NCBI RefSeq assembly: GCF_964340395.1
Contig: NC_135549.1
Location: 24,027,342-24,091,341, forward strand
Reading direction: 5' to 3'
DNA: 64,000 nucleotides
DNA from: Glandiceps talaboti
Taxonomy: Eukaryota; Hemichordata; Enteropneusta; Spengelidae
The notes under the pieces: generated by a model
Told to the model about the DNA's origin: nothing
The model's database searches: none
The model's input: the letters and a program-made list of their open reading frames with translations, nothing else
Shown: piece after piece, positions 39,238 to 64,000 of the stretch
How positions within the stretch are numbered: the first letter of the stretch is position 1
How the letters are laid out: each line of letters begins with the position of its first letter
Translations under genes and position numbers: made by a program

Positions 39238-40461
39238 TTGCATTGGCTTCCCACAATGATCAGTCGTTTTCTGATACAAAACACAATAATATGTCAACCA
39301 TCCTTAATGATTGGCTCACATTATTATAAGCAAACCGATTGATATATATGCTGATACTTGTTTTATACACTTTCGCTTCTAAAAATAGAACTTGAACATA
39401 AAGAAAAGGGCTGAGCAGTGAATATACGAAATACATAGCAGATCATAGCAAAATATATGAACGAAAAACTTATACCTCTACATTGAGGCTTGTCACAAAA
39501 TGTTGCAATAAAAGGTACCTTGTACATGTACTCATGAAGGGTAGGGTTTGGTGGTTACTGGCGGTGTACAACAACATATAGTGTGATGAGGGTCGGGGTC
39601 ATATACATGTACTTATACGTGAACAAAACGAGTCTTGCCAATTTGATTCTGCTAGGTGCGGAACTATACAATACAGACTTTGTGTACATGTATCTGCAAT
39701 CTCTAGACTCGCGGAAACCTTCTCGAAACACCACTATCTTTAAGCAGCTGCAGTGTGATGATATTTACAGGAAAAGTATTTTCTTATCCCACGGCCAGTA
39801 TACAGGTCCTCGGATTAATAACAAGTGATGGACAAAATGCTTGATGTGTCGCATGATCTAAGTTTTTTGTGACGTCACAAGCACAGACAATCGTTTCAAT
39901 ATATTTTACTGATGACAACAAAAACCCGAATATGTATGGAGGGGGGGGGCGAATCTGATGTATAAAGGAACCATGTGCTCTTTACTTACAGTTTACAAAT
40001 ATGTTGAGTCGTGTTTTCTCCTGCACTAGCAAGACAGCAGAACCGTTGATATATTCCATATGTTATTAAGTTGACATGAAATTAATGAGTTCTGGCAAGT
40101 GGTCAAAACTGTACAGCACGCGTTGAGGATGAAAAAAAACACCCTCTGTCATAAAACACGTAAAACACACTATTCCAGACTCTGACGTAAAATGTATTTA
40201 CAAAATTAGGCAGTTCGTAACATTTACAAACGACTGTCAATACTCTCGCACTCTTTAACATATGGGATGTGGGTAAAAGTTTTCGTGCGGATTTTGGTAA
40301 ATCTTCACTTGTTCTCTATTATGAACTCGGGTAAAACCGGTAGAATAGAATTCAACTACTATGATGTAAAAACGTATAGTAGTAGTGATGCGTAAACATT
40401 TTTCTGTCGCCAGAACGCAATCAACAGGTTATTTGAAGCGTCTGTGACAACTCCTGAACCA

Positions 40462-40467
40462 TTTATT
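40462..40467 (-). terminator. polyadenylation signal of the CNBD2-like gene
   Basis: AATAAA on the minus strand, about 45 bases after the stop codon at 40512-40514, giving a very short 3' UTR. Confidence 0.5.
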
Positions 40468-40511
40468 AGCTGATCACCATGGCAGTTAACGTTGTATCGG
40501 GGTGTATATCA

Positions 40512-53500
<12,989 letters not shown>

Positions 53501-53755
53501 GTCTTCTCACTTAGATCTCCCTGAGAACGACAACGAATAAAGTCAGTGAGAGAGAAAATATTTCACCACAAAACCTGTAAGCAAACTTTCACGTACTCTG
53601 AATTCGGGGATTCGGGCATACACACCACACAAAACGTACCAGATACCCGGACCCAATTACTATGCAGTATCCGTAGGCGAAAATTAATGTAAAGTTCTAA
53701 AACTCGACGTCAGTACTAAAACCGAATCAAAACAACAGATAGATTGTTATTTTAC

Positions 53756-53790
53756 CTGGTGAACATGGTATCGAAGCTTGCACCAAACTA
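53756..53790 (-). other. inferred 5' non-coding exon of the CNBD2-like gene
   Basis: On the minus strand, CACCAG followed by GTAAAA (intron from 53755) gives a donor that could join the acceptor before 53520. With the TATA box at 53816-53822 the exon would start near 53788. Inferred from signals only. Confidence 0.4.
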
Positions 53791-53815
53791 TCCGGCTAAA
53801 GATACTCGACAGAAC

Positions 53816-53822
53816 ATATATA
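53816..53822 (-). promoter_or_regulatory. possible TATA box of the CNBD2-like gene
   Basis: TATATAT on the minus strand about 30 bp upstream of the inferred first exon. It fits position, but the surrounding DNA is AT-rich. Confidence 0.4.
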
Positions 53823-55251
53823 GAGACTGTGTTATTGACTTCGTTGTTTAACTTAGGTATGGTTAAATCGTGACTTTATCTTGTCACAAGCCCAATGAAT
53901 ATTCTTTGATCGTACACCGCAAACAAGGTGATGGGATTTCTTGAATGAACCGTTATTTGTGCATTCCACGAAACAAATAGTGATTCTCCATAGCGGCAAC
54001 TGTCACACCGATCTATTCACGCCCAACAGTGTCATTCTATTCACCGAAGACAATTTGTTGCCCACGAGGCGTTGCTTTGTTGTTTCAATTGCAACTATAG
54101 GAGTATTATTCCTTATTAATGCTTTACGTAAGAGGGCGACAGTATACACACACGATTGTCAACATACAGTAGCATCGCTATCAATATTGTCGGGTAGTGT
54201 TCTACTTCTACTACCCCCCCCCCCCCATCCCATCCCATCCCGAAAGCAATTCTTGCCAGTGATTACGGATGAAAGAAATCGCAATGGATGGTAATTTACT
54301 ATCATACGTATATTGTCGTAATTAGTTCCTTTAGACTTGAGACATCGCCTTACTAGGTAGTTGAATTAATTAAGGCCGAGCTCCGTCAATCGCTCTTACA
54401 CTATATAACTTTATGTGTTTCTTCATCAGAAACGTTGCGCATTGTTCTCGCGACTATCCCTTTTCCTTTCCATAGTCACATTTTGCGATTGTTATATTTA
54501 TGGCATTGAAACGGCCTTCACACTTGGATCGGAATAACCACAGAAATCCACTTTACGTTGGTGTTGTTGTATTTTACGTATACGTACAAAGGTGACAGTC
54601 AGTTCCTAACGGGACGTCACCGTGACGTACCCACAACACGGGATCGGAGTTATACACGGGTAGCATAAAACGCCAGAAAAACATTGCATGCGTTTGTTAA
54701 TAAGTGCGCACAACAATGAGCAGATAAATGGGTACGACTACAATCTAAACTCTATGATCAGCAATCGGATTGAATAGGTCAGGTGAGTTGTAATGGAACG
54801 ATTGTGACATGGTGTGATATGGATTGTATCGCCCTACTGGTCAAACACAAAACATACTGCTATCTGTTCAACGTGACATAATTGGACTATCGGAATCAAT
54901 ATATCTCCTACAAATTATAAATACGCCCAACTTTACAATCTGAAACATAGCAAACTATCACCAATGTTTACGTAGCTACACAAAAGTGTTTTCAAACACC
55001 TGCCTTTTAAAATGACATTTATAACGTCGTCGCCGTACGTTAGGGCGCTTCAGTTATATGACAGGGAGTGGGAACAAGCGCAGTCTTTTTCGTAAAATGT
55101 GACCCTCTCCCGTGTTTGAAAAGTCGCCCTCCCTCAACTTGAACCATTTTCTTGAGATTTGTGACTCTCCCCCATTCAAATATATCAAAAACGTGGGCTA
55201 AGTATCAGAATCGATGGCAAGGCCTCTCTCCCACCTACATTAATCAATTCC

Positions 55252-55316
55252 TGTTTGTTTGTTTGTTTGTTTGTTTGTTTGTTTGTTGTTTGTTTGTTTG
55301 TTTGTTTGTTTGTTTG
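55252..55316. repeat. (GTTT)n tract, probable tail of the adjacent retroposon-like repeat
   Basis: About 16 units; on the minus strand it is (CAAA)n directly after the conserved GCTCTGCCAATG end of the dispersed repeat, as expected for a simple-repeat tail of a retroposon. Confidence 0.8.
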
Positions 55317-55770
55317 GGGATTTCATTGGCAGAGCTGAAGCCTTGAACTCCCAAAGACTAAACAAACTGGTGGCAGTGCAATATTGTCTGGACTGAGATC
55401 ATTCCGGCATCAACATTATCCCCCAAATCTTAACACACCGTTCCCCTTTCATGGCTGTGAGACCCACTCCTCTCTCCACACCACAGCTAACAATTGATTC
55501 ACTGCTGACTGCCAGTGTTTGGTTGTCAGCAGTGATTTGACTGAATTTACGTTTTGACATTACGGTGCAACGTTGGCAACTGTGGGATGTGGCCTGTGCA
55601 GCTGTGGCTTGTTGAGGTGAGGCACTGGTTGATGCGAAAATCCGATAAAATAATCCAAATTTATAGGTAACACGACGAGGCGGCAAAATAAAATGTGACA
55701 CTCCCCTTATTCCATTTTCTAAAATATGACCCTCCACTGAGAACCAATTTGCAAAATGTGGCCTCCATTC
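55317..55770 (-). mobile_element. dispersed retroposon-like repeat (second copy of the 12-kb repeat)
   Basis: Read on minus: GGCCACATTTTGCAAATTGG, GGGTCATATTTTAGAAAATG, GTGTCACATTTTATTTTGCC, an open stretch, then TGAATCAATTGTTAGCTGTG, CAGTCCAGACAATATTGCAC, CAGCTCTGCCAATG and a (CAAA)n tail. Words in the same order are found at 12070-12390 on plus. A 112-codon frame (55399-55737) crosses it but has no recognised domain. Confidence 0.6.
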
Positions 55771-56326
55771 CCTATCCTGTTTCTGTATCCAGGGACGACA
55801 TACATTTAACTGTTATATGAGTAGATGATATCTATACGGGTAATCAGGTATTGGGGGAGGCACTCTTATAAATGACCATACGGGGAGGGTCCTCTGGAAA
55901 GAGGTGTTTTTTTGTGTGCACAAGGTATGGGAAAGGGTATATTTTTCGGCATACAAAGTTATTGCAAAGGGTAGGGTTGTTTAAACCCCCCCCTCCCCAA
56001 ATTTAGATAAACCTTAGTCAAGTGGAAAAAAATAAAAATACCCCGGAAAAAGTAACATGTAATAAAATATATGTATAGTGTTTTGATGTCTTCTTGTGGC
56101 ACTTGCTTTAACACTACATTGTATTTAGTATCTTTGGCAATAATAAGATGAAAACGATGAACACGTCACTATTACCACAATGCGTCCTGTTATTGCAAAT
56201 GGGACACTTCAAAGCAATCCATATAATAGTATAGTACGAGTTTATATTTTGTGCTTTTTGTGTAATACAGTTGGTATGAGAAAGAGTGTATGAGGACACT
56301 CTGGGTTTGGACGTCTGAGAGGAGAG

Positions 56327-56355
56327 CCCCCCCCCCCCCCCACACACACACACAC
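56327..56355. repeat. polyC and (CA)n tract
   Basis: A run of about 14 C followed by CA units. Confidence 0.85.
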
Positions 56356-59300
56356 GAACCATTTTATATACAGTTATCCCCCCGGGTCAGGAGTACTGGT
56401 TTGGAGGGTACGTAAAATCAAAGGGTGGGTGAATTTGAAGCTGAAGTACCGTACGGTTATCATTCGGACGTACGTACCATGCCGGTGGACGTACATGTCA
56501 GTTAAAATCTTATAGCTATGAAGTTAGTGCAGTCCAATACTTCAATGTCTGGTTACTCAGGTGATAGACAATGCAGGGGTCATAAAAGTCTACTTCTAAG
56601 GTGAGGAGTTCAAGCCACACATATTGGTTGGCATTCCCAAGTTCTTACACGTGGCTGACGAATAAAGAATGTGTCCCATGTAGCAGTAATCTCTGTCATT
56701 TATACTGTGGGGGACTAATATAAGTTAAACGACAACTTGAATGATTCACATTCATTCTAGTTATTTATGTGTAAAGAGAAATGAGAAAAGAATAAGGGGA
56801 TTTCTACTGTTGTTTTTGAAGTGTTTAACTGCTGTCAGACATTTGTTTTCCGTTTCATTTGATAGGTCAAAGGTTATATATAATAAAAAGTGTCCAGCAA
56901 GTTGTTTTTTTTTCATCAAAGGTTCTATTGTAATAGTTGTAGCCAAGCCTTCACACGTGCACTTTAGTATATGTTCGGTACGGGTTATTTAATTAATTGT
57001 ACGTAATATTTCATAGTTGCTAAGTCATATAAAAAGTCATTCAAATTTGTGTTATGTATAATTTTCAATACAATAATAAGGTCTGGAAATGCAAAGGGGT
57101 ACAAGCGATATTATAAACCCAACATGCTTGGTGAGATTTGATCTAATTATATGTTGGTCGCGATCGATTTTTAGTTCACGTGACTGTACGATTCTCCGAT
57201 TCGAAGTAGTTACAATGTAGCAATGAACCATTTTTATTGCTTTTGTCAAAGTTTAATTTAATAAACATTTTAATTACAAATTTAATATCAGTGATATACA
57301 TGTGATTAATATATTAATCAACGGAACATATTAACGAACATATATTAATAACGAACAGCAGAATGTGCGAACATTCTATATTCATGTACAAACCGCGTAG
57401 CTTTTTCATATACAGTTGTTCTTACATTATATCTTTACACGAGTTCGCGAATGGCCAGGAGTTCAATGTTGAATGGAAAACTTGTGACACGTAAATTCAG
57501 TATAATCACGCATCACTCGGCTGCTGAAAAAAACCCTGAATTTTTCGACACTGTATACGTTGTTGCATTAGTTCAATAAATTACTAACGGGTTAAATTGC
57601 TGGTTTAATTATGAATTAAGATCAACGTACAGCTGCAAGTATACATGTATCAATGTGTGGAAAACGTTCTCACCGTTACCGTAACACAATGATTGCGGTC
57701 TTGGGGCTTATCAAGTTGTCTATTGTGATTGCCTTCGTTCATAAGTGAACTCGTATTCTTCTGAAGGCTACAATTCAAGATTCCTTTCATGAGAAAACAA
57801 TGAATATCCCATTTCATGTTGCGACGGTCGTAATGTGTGGCAGGGGAATGGCAATTTGAAGTTATCAATTTGCCGAAATAAAGATGAATGTAAAGTGGCC
57901 ATTTGAAAGACCACGTCACTATATGGTTGCACGTGCTCTTTAATTGCAAGGCCGAGGTCATGCAGTGAAATACTAATAAACCACAACTCAATGTTTTAAC
58001 GGAAGTGGGAAATATCGCACAATGCAGCGATACTATACAAAAAGTGATTTCGAGGAGAGCTAAACTGAAAAGTATCCACAGAAAGTATAAGATGGATAAG
58101 TAGGCCGACAGAGTTATCAAGTTAGCCATAAAGTGTGAGCGATATGCCCATTAACACCCCCTGTCGTCGAATTAAGATTAATACCTGGAGTAATCACATG
58201 TATACACAGGTATATAATGTTGAACACCACTCCGGAAAATATAGACATTTTCAGAAACTACATAAGAAATGGTTTAAGGGAATAAGTACTAAGGATCTAG
58301 AGTCATGAATAGTCACTGTTCTTCCACCCATGAATAATTATTTCTGCTGACACCCATGATCAGGCAATAGCCCATAGCAAAGATACCGTATACAAAGGCA
58401 CAAGATCAACTCGCTGTTTTTTTCTGAAATCACAAGTAATTGTATATACGTATAGGTTATGTAAAAACATGAATAACCCATAGTTTATGGCATTACCTTT
58501 ATTTTCTGTAATGGTGTTCCCTGTTTTGTTCATTCTTTATTAATTTTGAATAAATATCTTTTTAAAAGCCATCTATGTTGTCGTATGTATAACCTGAGTC
58601 GAGTGAGTGATTGCGAAACAGTCGGATGAACGCGAAATCATATCTATATACGTTATCTACTAGCTATAGTAGTCAGGGAAAAGGGAAGGACAAAATTTTC
58701 CTTGACATCACGTAAAAGTGACTTTACAAACTCAAAACATGTGGAGATTTGTAAGACATCAAAAATGTCCCGAGGGATTGATGCTGTTCTAGTATATAAT
58801 TATATGCCGTAGATGGCATTTTCTTGATAAAAAGATCAAGCACAAAATGTGGAGTCTATTGGGTATGTTACATTAAAAATCTAAGTATTGGCCTGGGGAT
58901 TACGTACCTCTTACTCGGAAGACTAAACATATCTAAGTCCTTCTTTGATGGGAACTCACTCATTGTGTGTCCCATTTGAATACAGAAAAGCCCGGAGATA
59001 TTTTGAGGAAGACGTCAGTGTACACAATCATCCATGTAACAACAATTGATAACCCTGGGGTTACCTAGACGGTTGCGTAAATTTGAATGATACAATTTGT
59101 TGATTTAACACATTTAAGTGTCACTACTTGTATGATATATCAGATATGTAAATAAACCACAGACATACAGGGAAATATGTCTTTCTTCTTTTTGTATACG
59201 GGCCTCGATGGCCAGAAAGAGACTTAAAAGGCAAAGCTCAACCATTTTATCAGGAAATGAACTTCGACTCAGTTTTCGAGTTTGTCTGGTTGCACTTCGT

Positions 59301-60248
59301 GACGTCCCGCGAGAGAACATCGTTGTAAACGTAAAGTTGATTGTACCACAGGTAAACAATAATTTTTTTTATACAGATTGATAGATACTTCAAAAAATGA
59401 CTTTACAATGTAATGTACCCTTGGTTCAATGACAAACTATATATACGTTATACATATTTTGCATTTCTCTGTTTACTTGCACAAATACTTCCGTCCGTTC
59501 TTTTGAATCGTCTTACATCATGTGGACATTGACATGATGGAACGTGGATAAAGTTCGGTATCAGATTGAGAATCAGATTCATAATCTACAGGAAATGGCC
59601 CCACATCCCACCCACCATGAAACCTTACTTCTATAGTGATGACTTTTTTTAAAAATATGTATATGTTTAAACTATTTCTAAACGGCCGTACTTTTACAGA
59701 TACATCATAGCGCAATTAAGTCCTACCAGCTGAACTTTGACCTACTGCAAATGTCCTGGTGACAAGCTTTCACATGTATGTCTATTTTCAAGGAATTTTT
59801 CCCGTACAAGTTGATGAGGCACACCGTCAAACGTTTCTTGTTTGACTGTTTTTGTTGTTGTACTTGTCTTCGTGATTTTCCGTATATATATGAGACTATA
59901 TGAGGCCGAATCTGAGGTTCAGTATGTGACTCGTCTCATACTTTCCTCCAATGTAAATCCGATTCTGAATCTGAGATTAACTTTATGCACGTGACATGTA
60001 AGCGTAATAGTTCGAATTTAGCTCGACCCCTCTCCCACTAGATGTCTACTTCAAGTGATTGAGTACATGGTAGTTACCACAATCTGTTAGATGGAATTGA
60101 CAGTACTATAACACATCTAACTAAAAAAAACAACCCGATCATTCAATGGAAAGGAAAACAGACTAAAAAAACTACAAATTTTGCTTGAATACGTATTGAT
60201 GTTCTGAAATAGCAAGATCTGCTACAAAAACAACAACAGCAGCTAAGG

Positions 60249-60249
60249 A

Positions 60250-60287
<38 letters not shown>

Positions 60288-60316
60288 CCACCACCACCAC
60301 CACCACCACCACCACC

Positions 60317-60369
<53 letters not shown>
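60249..60369. repeat. (CAT)n / (CAC)n / (CAA)n trinucleotide array
   Basis: Three consecutive trinucleotide blocks that differ at the third base only: CAT, then CAC, then CAA. Confidence 0.95.
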
Positions 60370-60370
<1 letters not shown>

Positions 60371-63138
60371 ACCATCACCAACAATACCACCATCACCACT
60401 AACAGTATCGTAGCAACGTAGTTTTCATGGTAGCCAAAACACACGATGAATCGAAGTTAGATTATATGTTGAGCTTGACAGTGACTAAGCAAACCGTCGC
60501 TATCTACCTTATAATTAATAATGCAATGTGTGATCACTAACGGTTCACGTTGTAATTTACAAGTCAACGATAAAGTCATTATTGAGTGGTATTAACAATA
60601 AATATGTGTTTGAATACTGACAATGAAGGCAACATTTACTATTGGAATGAATACAAAACCCCCTTCGCAAAATAACTGAAATGTCTAGTAAATAAAAAAT
60701 TGCATTGCAGTCAACCCCATTGTTCACTCGTCAAGATTTGCAGCGACGTTCAAACTGACCTATAGACAAGTATTAATTTTGTTTTTTTAATTTTCTGGTT
60801 TCCCTTGATTGAAGTTATGAAATAACGGCGTCAACCAGGAGACAAGACAGCGTACAAAAATGGTACATTGACTGAACTGGATAAATACCTATCATGCTCA
60901 GTTTTAGTCTTTGAGATACGGCATGTCGTGCAACGCTATCAGCTTCCACTTCAAAAGACACAGAAGGCTGATAAGAGCTAAACAACACGACGTATATTAC
61001 AGTAATACGCCAGTGTCACCTTTTGTCATTGTACAGGTAGAGAGCTTGTAATTCAACATTGTACTGAAAGAACAAAGCAAGGCTTCAGCATATCCTACCA
61101 CACCACACCACATCATTCCACACCAGTGACGTGACGCTACAAAATACGTCCATGATGCCTTACCACAAGACACATTCAATTTCATGTAATAACCAATGTT
61201 TGTGATTAGTGTCCGCATGCGAAGTTCATACTTCATATCGTAACGTAACATTATGCAGCCAAAGGAAAAGAAAAAAAATAAGTACAAAACTGTAAGTTTG
61301 AAAAGAGTTAAGGCAATTTTGTCCTTTGCCAATTTATACTGGCGATACCTTGTTCCCAGTTTCATGTAACTTCATTATTGTTTTTCTTAAAAGTTTGAAC
61401 TTCTATTCCCTTGAACTGCTTAACGACGCCAACAAAATATGTTCCGGTATTTGTGACCTTCACGGTCATGTTTGATTTACAAAATTCTTTATCTCGTGAT
61501 ATTTATCAATATTTATCAAATCCGATACAATCTACGTTTCTAATAAGACGTTCTACGAACATCATGCTTATTTAAAATACGACCTTTCATATATCCTGTT
61601 GTGACGTAACACTTCTGAACTAGTTACATCAATGATATTCCATACGTACGCATCCATTTCACTGTTTAAGAATACACGAACGACCAGAAAACGAGAATGA
61701 CGTATATGACCAGGTTAAAACACCGTGATCAACCATAGACGTAGGGTCTATGGATCAACTTACTATACCTGTAGTCACAGGATTCATAGTTACATATATA
61801 TAGCCTCTAGACACCTCTAGACTATCCCAATTAAAATACGCCAGTGTTGAATTGACTCTATGAGATGATCGCTGTATTTGTTTTCAGAAGAAAGTTACGA
61901 AACAAACGACAGTATGTACATACACATTTGCAACATTTTGCTCGGGCAAAAGGAATAGTTATCCATAACGTTCACTAACCTTATTTGGACAGAGTGGTGG
62001 TATAACTACGATATACGTACAGCAGCTGGAGTCTGGTTCTCCAAGTCAGCCTCTGATTGTGTTTCACTTGCAAAGAATCTCGAGTCTACTCATCAAGGGT
62101 ACTCCAACACGAAATCCAAAACCACCGTCTTTATATTATCACTGTGATTTGCAATTGTAGCCGTGAAATAACGGGACAGAGTGGTACAGCATGCAGTCAG
62201 CAACCAAAGTTGATTGGTTTTGTCTTGTGATTTAAAAAAAAAAACAATCGGCAGGAGCAGAACTCTCCACCTCGTCTTCAAACCCGCGCTTCACGAACCT
62301 GCGAACTAAAAGTTTGATCAAAGGGCACAAACACTGTGCGGTTACCACTAGATATGTATGTTCTTGCTAGTGATGTGAAATTCTTCGTCTCCCGGTTGAG
62401 ATGCACTAATCTTCACTCAGAGCTCGTCAAATGAAATACGTGTTGATTTATATCTGTATGTCGTGGTTGCCGAGCTAGTATCGCGATACCGGTTGAGTCA
62501 ATAAAACGAGAGCTGATAAGGAGACCGTGTAAGCACATTGTAATGAGTGCAATTACTACCTGTCTTTTTAAACATAACACAGTTCTCCTTTAAAGCACTG
62601 CTGTATGTCAGCCAACCCCACCAAGCGCCTCCACTTCGACATTTTAAACACTGCAACTGCACTAATAAGTTTACCAGCTATATATGGCGTGCCATTTCGG
62701 AAATTCTCATCAATTCAATCAAGCCTCTATTGTGACATTTCCTAACGTATAAAAGTCTCACGTGTTTATCATGTGTCACTCAGTACATGGATATCGCTAC
62801 AGCGTACAACGTACGGTGTACAATCACACACACGTATTCCATTCAACGGGATATCTCTTTCCCCACAGGGGTGGGGAAGAAGGTACTCCCCAAAGTTTCA
62901 GTGCTGTGTGTGCGGCCAAAGTTCAAAATATCTACTGCGTGTATACTCCAAAAACAGACCCATTAGTAGGGATTTTCGGAGAAAATATTTTGGTCATTTC
63001 CCTTTATGCTAATGCTATGAAGGTACTTTGAAAGTATGAAGATGTACGTTTTTCATTTTATCCACCCTATGAGTAATAAGGAATTTTCAGATTAAAAGTT
63101 GACCCACTTTTTAGGAGTATACAATTCTTTGGGAGTAA

Positions 63139-63296
<158 letters not shown>

Positions 63297-63626
63297 CTGT
63301 ACATTGAATATATCACGTCCAAGGTAGACAAAACGGAAGTGTTCCATCATTTACTTGACAACTTTCCCTTGCCAACACGTACCAACGAGGATGAAGCCTA
63401 AGTGTTTGCGTATGCCATATGTTGTTCAGTTAGCAATAATATGTAAGCTATACAATGTACTATTACATACGTTTAAACACTTAGAGGGGGATAGATGGGA
63501 ACACTTTTTGTAGTGATGGTATAGGAAAAAACCATATCAAGTATATCTCCATGAGTATCTGTTTATTTGCTGGTTTATTTAATTATTTTATTTGTTCCTA
63601 TACTTGTCGCTCGTTTGCTTGTTCAT

Positions 63627-63657
<31 letters not shown>

Positions 63658-63709
63658 TTTGTTTGTTTGTTTGTTTGTTTGTTTGTTTGTTTGTTTGTTT
63701 GTTTGTTTC
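63627..63709. repeat. (ATTT)n / (GTTT)n microsatellite
   Basis: About eight ATTT units then about twelve GTTT units. Confidence 0.95.
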
Positions 63710-64000
63710 GTTTTGTTTGTCACACGGTTCCTGGGTTCCCTGTGACCCAACTGTCTTCTCTTTATCAAGCTCTCCGTTCATTTCAAATGCCGTTTCTTTT
63801 GGGTGGGAACGGCCGTAATTGCAAAACCCTTCTCCTTTAAGATACATGAGTAGCTTGTACAGAGTGTACAAGCCAAGCCAATGATAGAAAGCCTTCAGAT
63901 AACACTGCAAATGCATGAAGTGTTGGCACTATCACCATTTCGCCAACCGCTACTACGGATCCTTCACCTTGTAGAATGATGATGTTGATAAGACTAAGAG

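Noticed and set aside
55399-55737. 112-codon minus frame as a gene
   Set aside because: It lies within a dispersed repeat that is also present at 12 kb; kept as part of the mobile element, not as a gene.
57650-58129. 159-codon minus frame with hydrophobic N-terminus
   Set aside because: The hydrophobic start is suggestive, but the rest is Cys/His/Ser-rich random-looking sequence, with no family resemblance and no gene signals.

Overview
This is eukaryotic, non-coding-rich DNA: spliced genes with GT-AG introns, AATAAA signals, foldback elements and an extreme density of microsatellites. About three genes occupy the 64 kb. The gene content (a RING-CH ligase, a rhodopsin-class receptor and an orthologue of the sperm/cilium gene CNBD2) shows a metazoan. 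The AT-rich intergenic DNA, long tetra- and pentanucleotide arrays and diverged repeats with TGACCT-type motifs and (GGAC)n tails suggest a marine invertebrate, possibly a non-vertebrate deuterostome. That placement is inference.

Layout. 1-8.5 kb is intergenic or intronic and holds one convincing first coding exon (1303-1368) with a good start context and donor. 8556-11355 (+) is a four-exon gene for a 239-residue membrane RING-CH (MARCH-type) ubiquitin ligase; all splice phases join, and the 1303 exon would also splice in phase, so it may be an alternative first exon. 11.5-27.4 kb has no gene I can support, but it holds long tetranucleotide arrays, a (TA)52 tract, a triplicated ~290-bp repeat, a 349-bp palindromic MITE between TTAA sites and a 122-bp foldback element. 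27657-28775 (+) is an intronless class A GPCR of 372 residues with a TATA box upstream. 29946-36436 is a huge minisatellite of a 30-bp unit (about 216 copies) that happens to be open in one plus and two minus frames. 36.4-40.4 kb is intergenic, with pentanucleotide arrays.

53.8-40.4 kb (-) is the main gene. I rebuilt 17 coding exons that join without a phase break into a 740-residue CNBD2-like protein with two cyclic-nucleotide-binding domains: the first keeps the ligand-binding arginine, the second is degenerate and split by a ~180-residue charged insert. Intron 1 carries a (TA)n-rich mobile element with a hammerhead-ribozyme-like motif. 53.8-64 kb is intergenic, with retroposon-like repeats and microsatellites.

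The three genes have no evident functional link; this is ordinary animal gene order rather than an operon or cluster. The most unusual material is the repeat biology: the hammerhead-like element, the higher-order minisatellite, the palindromic MITE, the foldback element and an interspersed repeat seen at three sites. All exon models come from reading splice signals and protein similarity by eye; no search was run.
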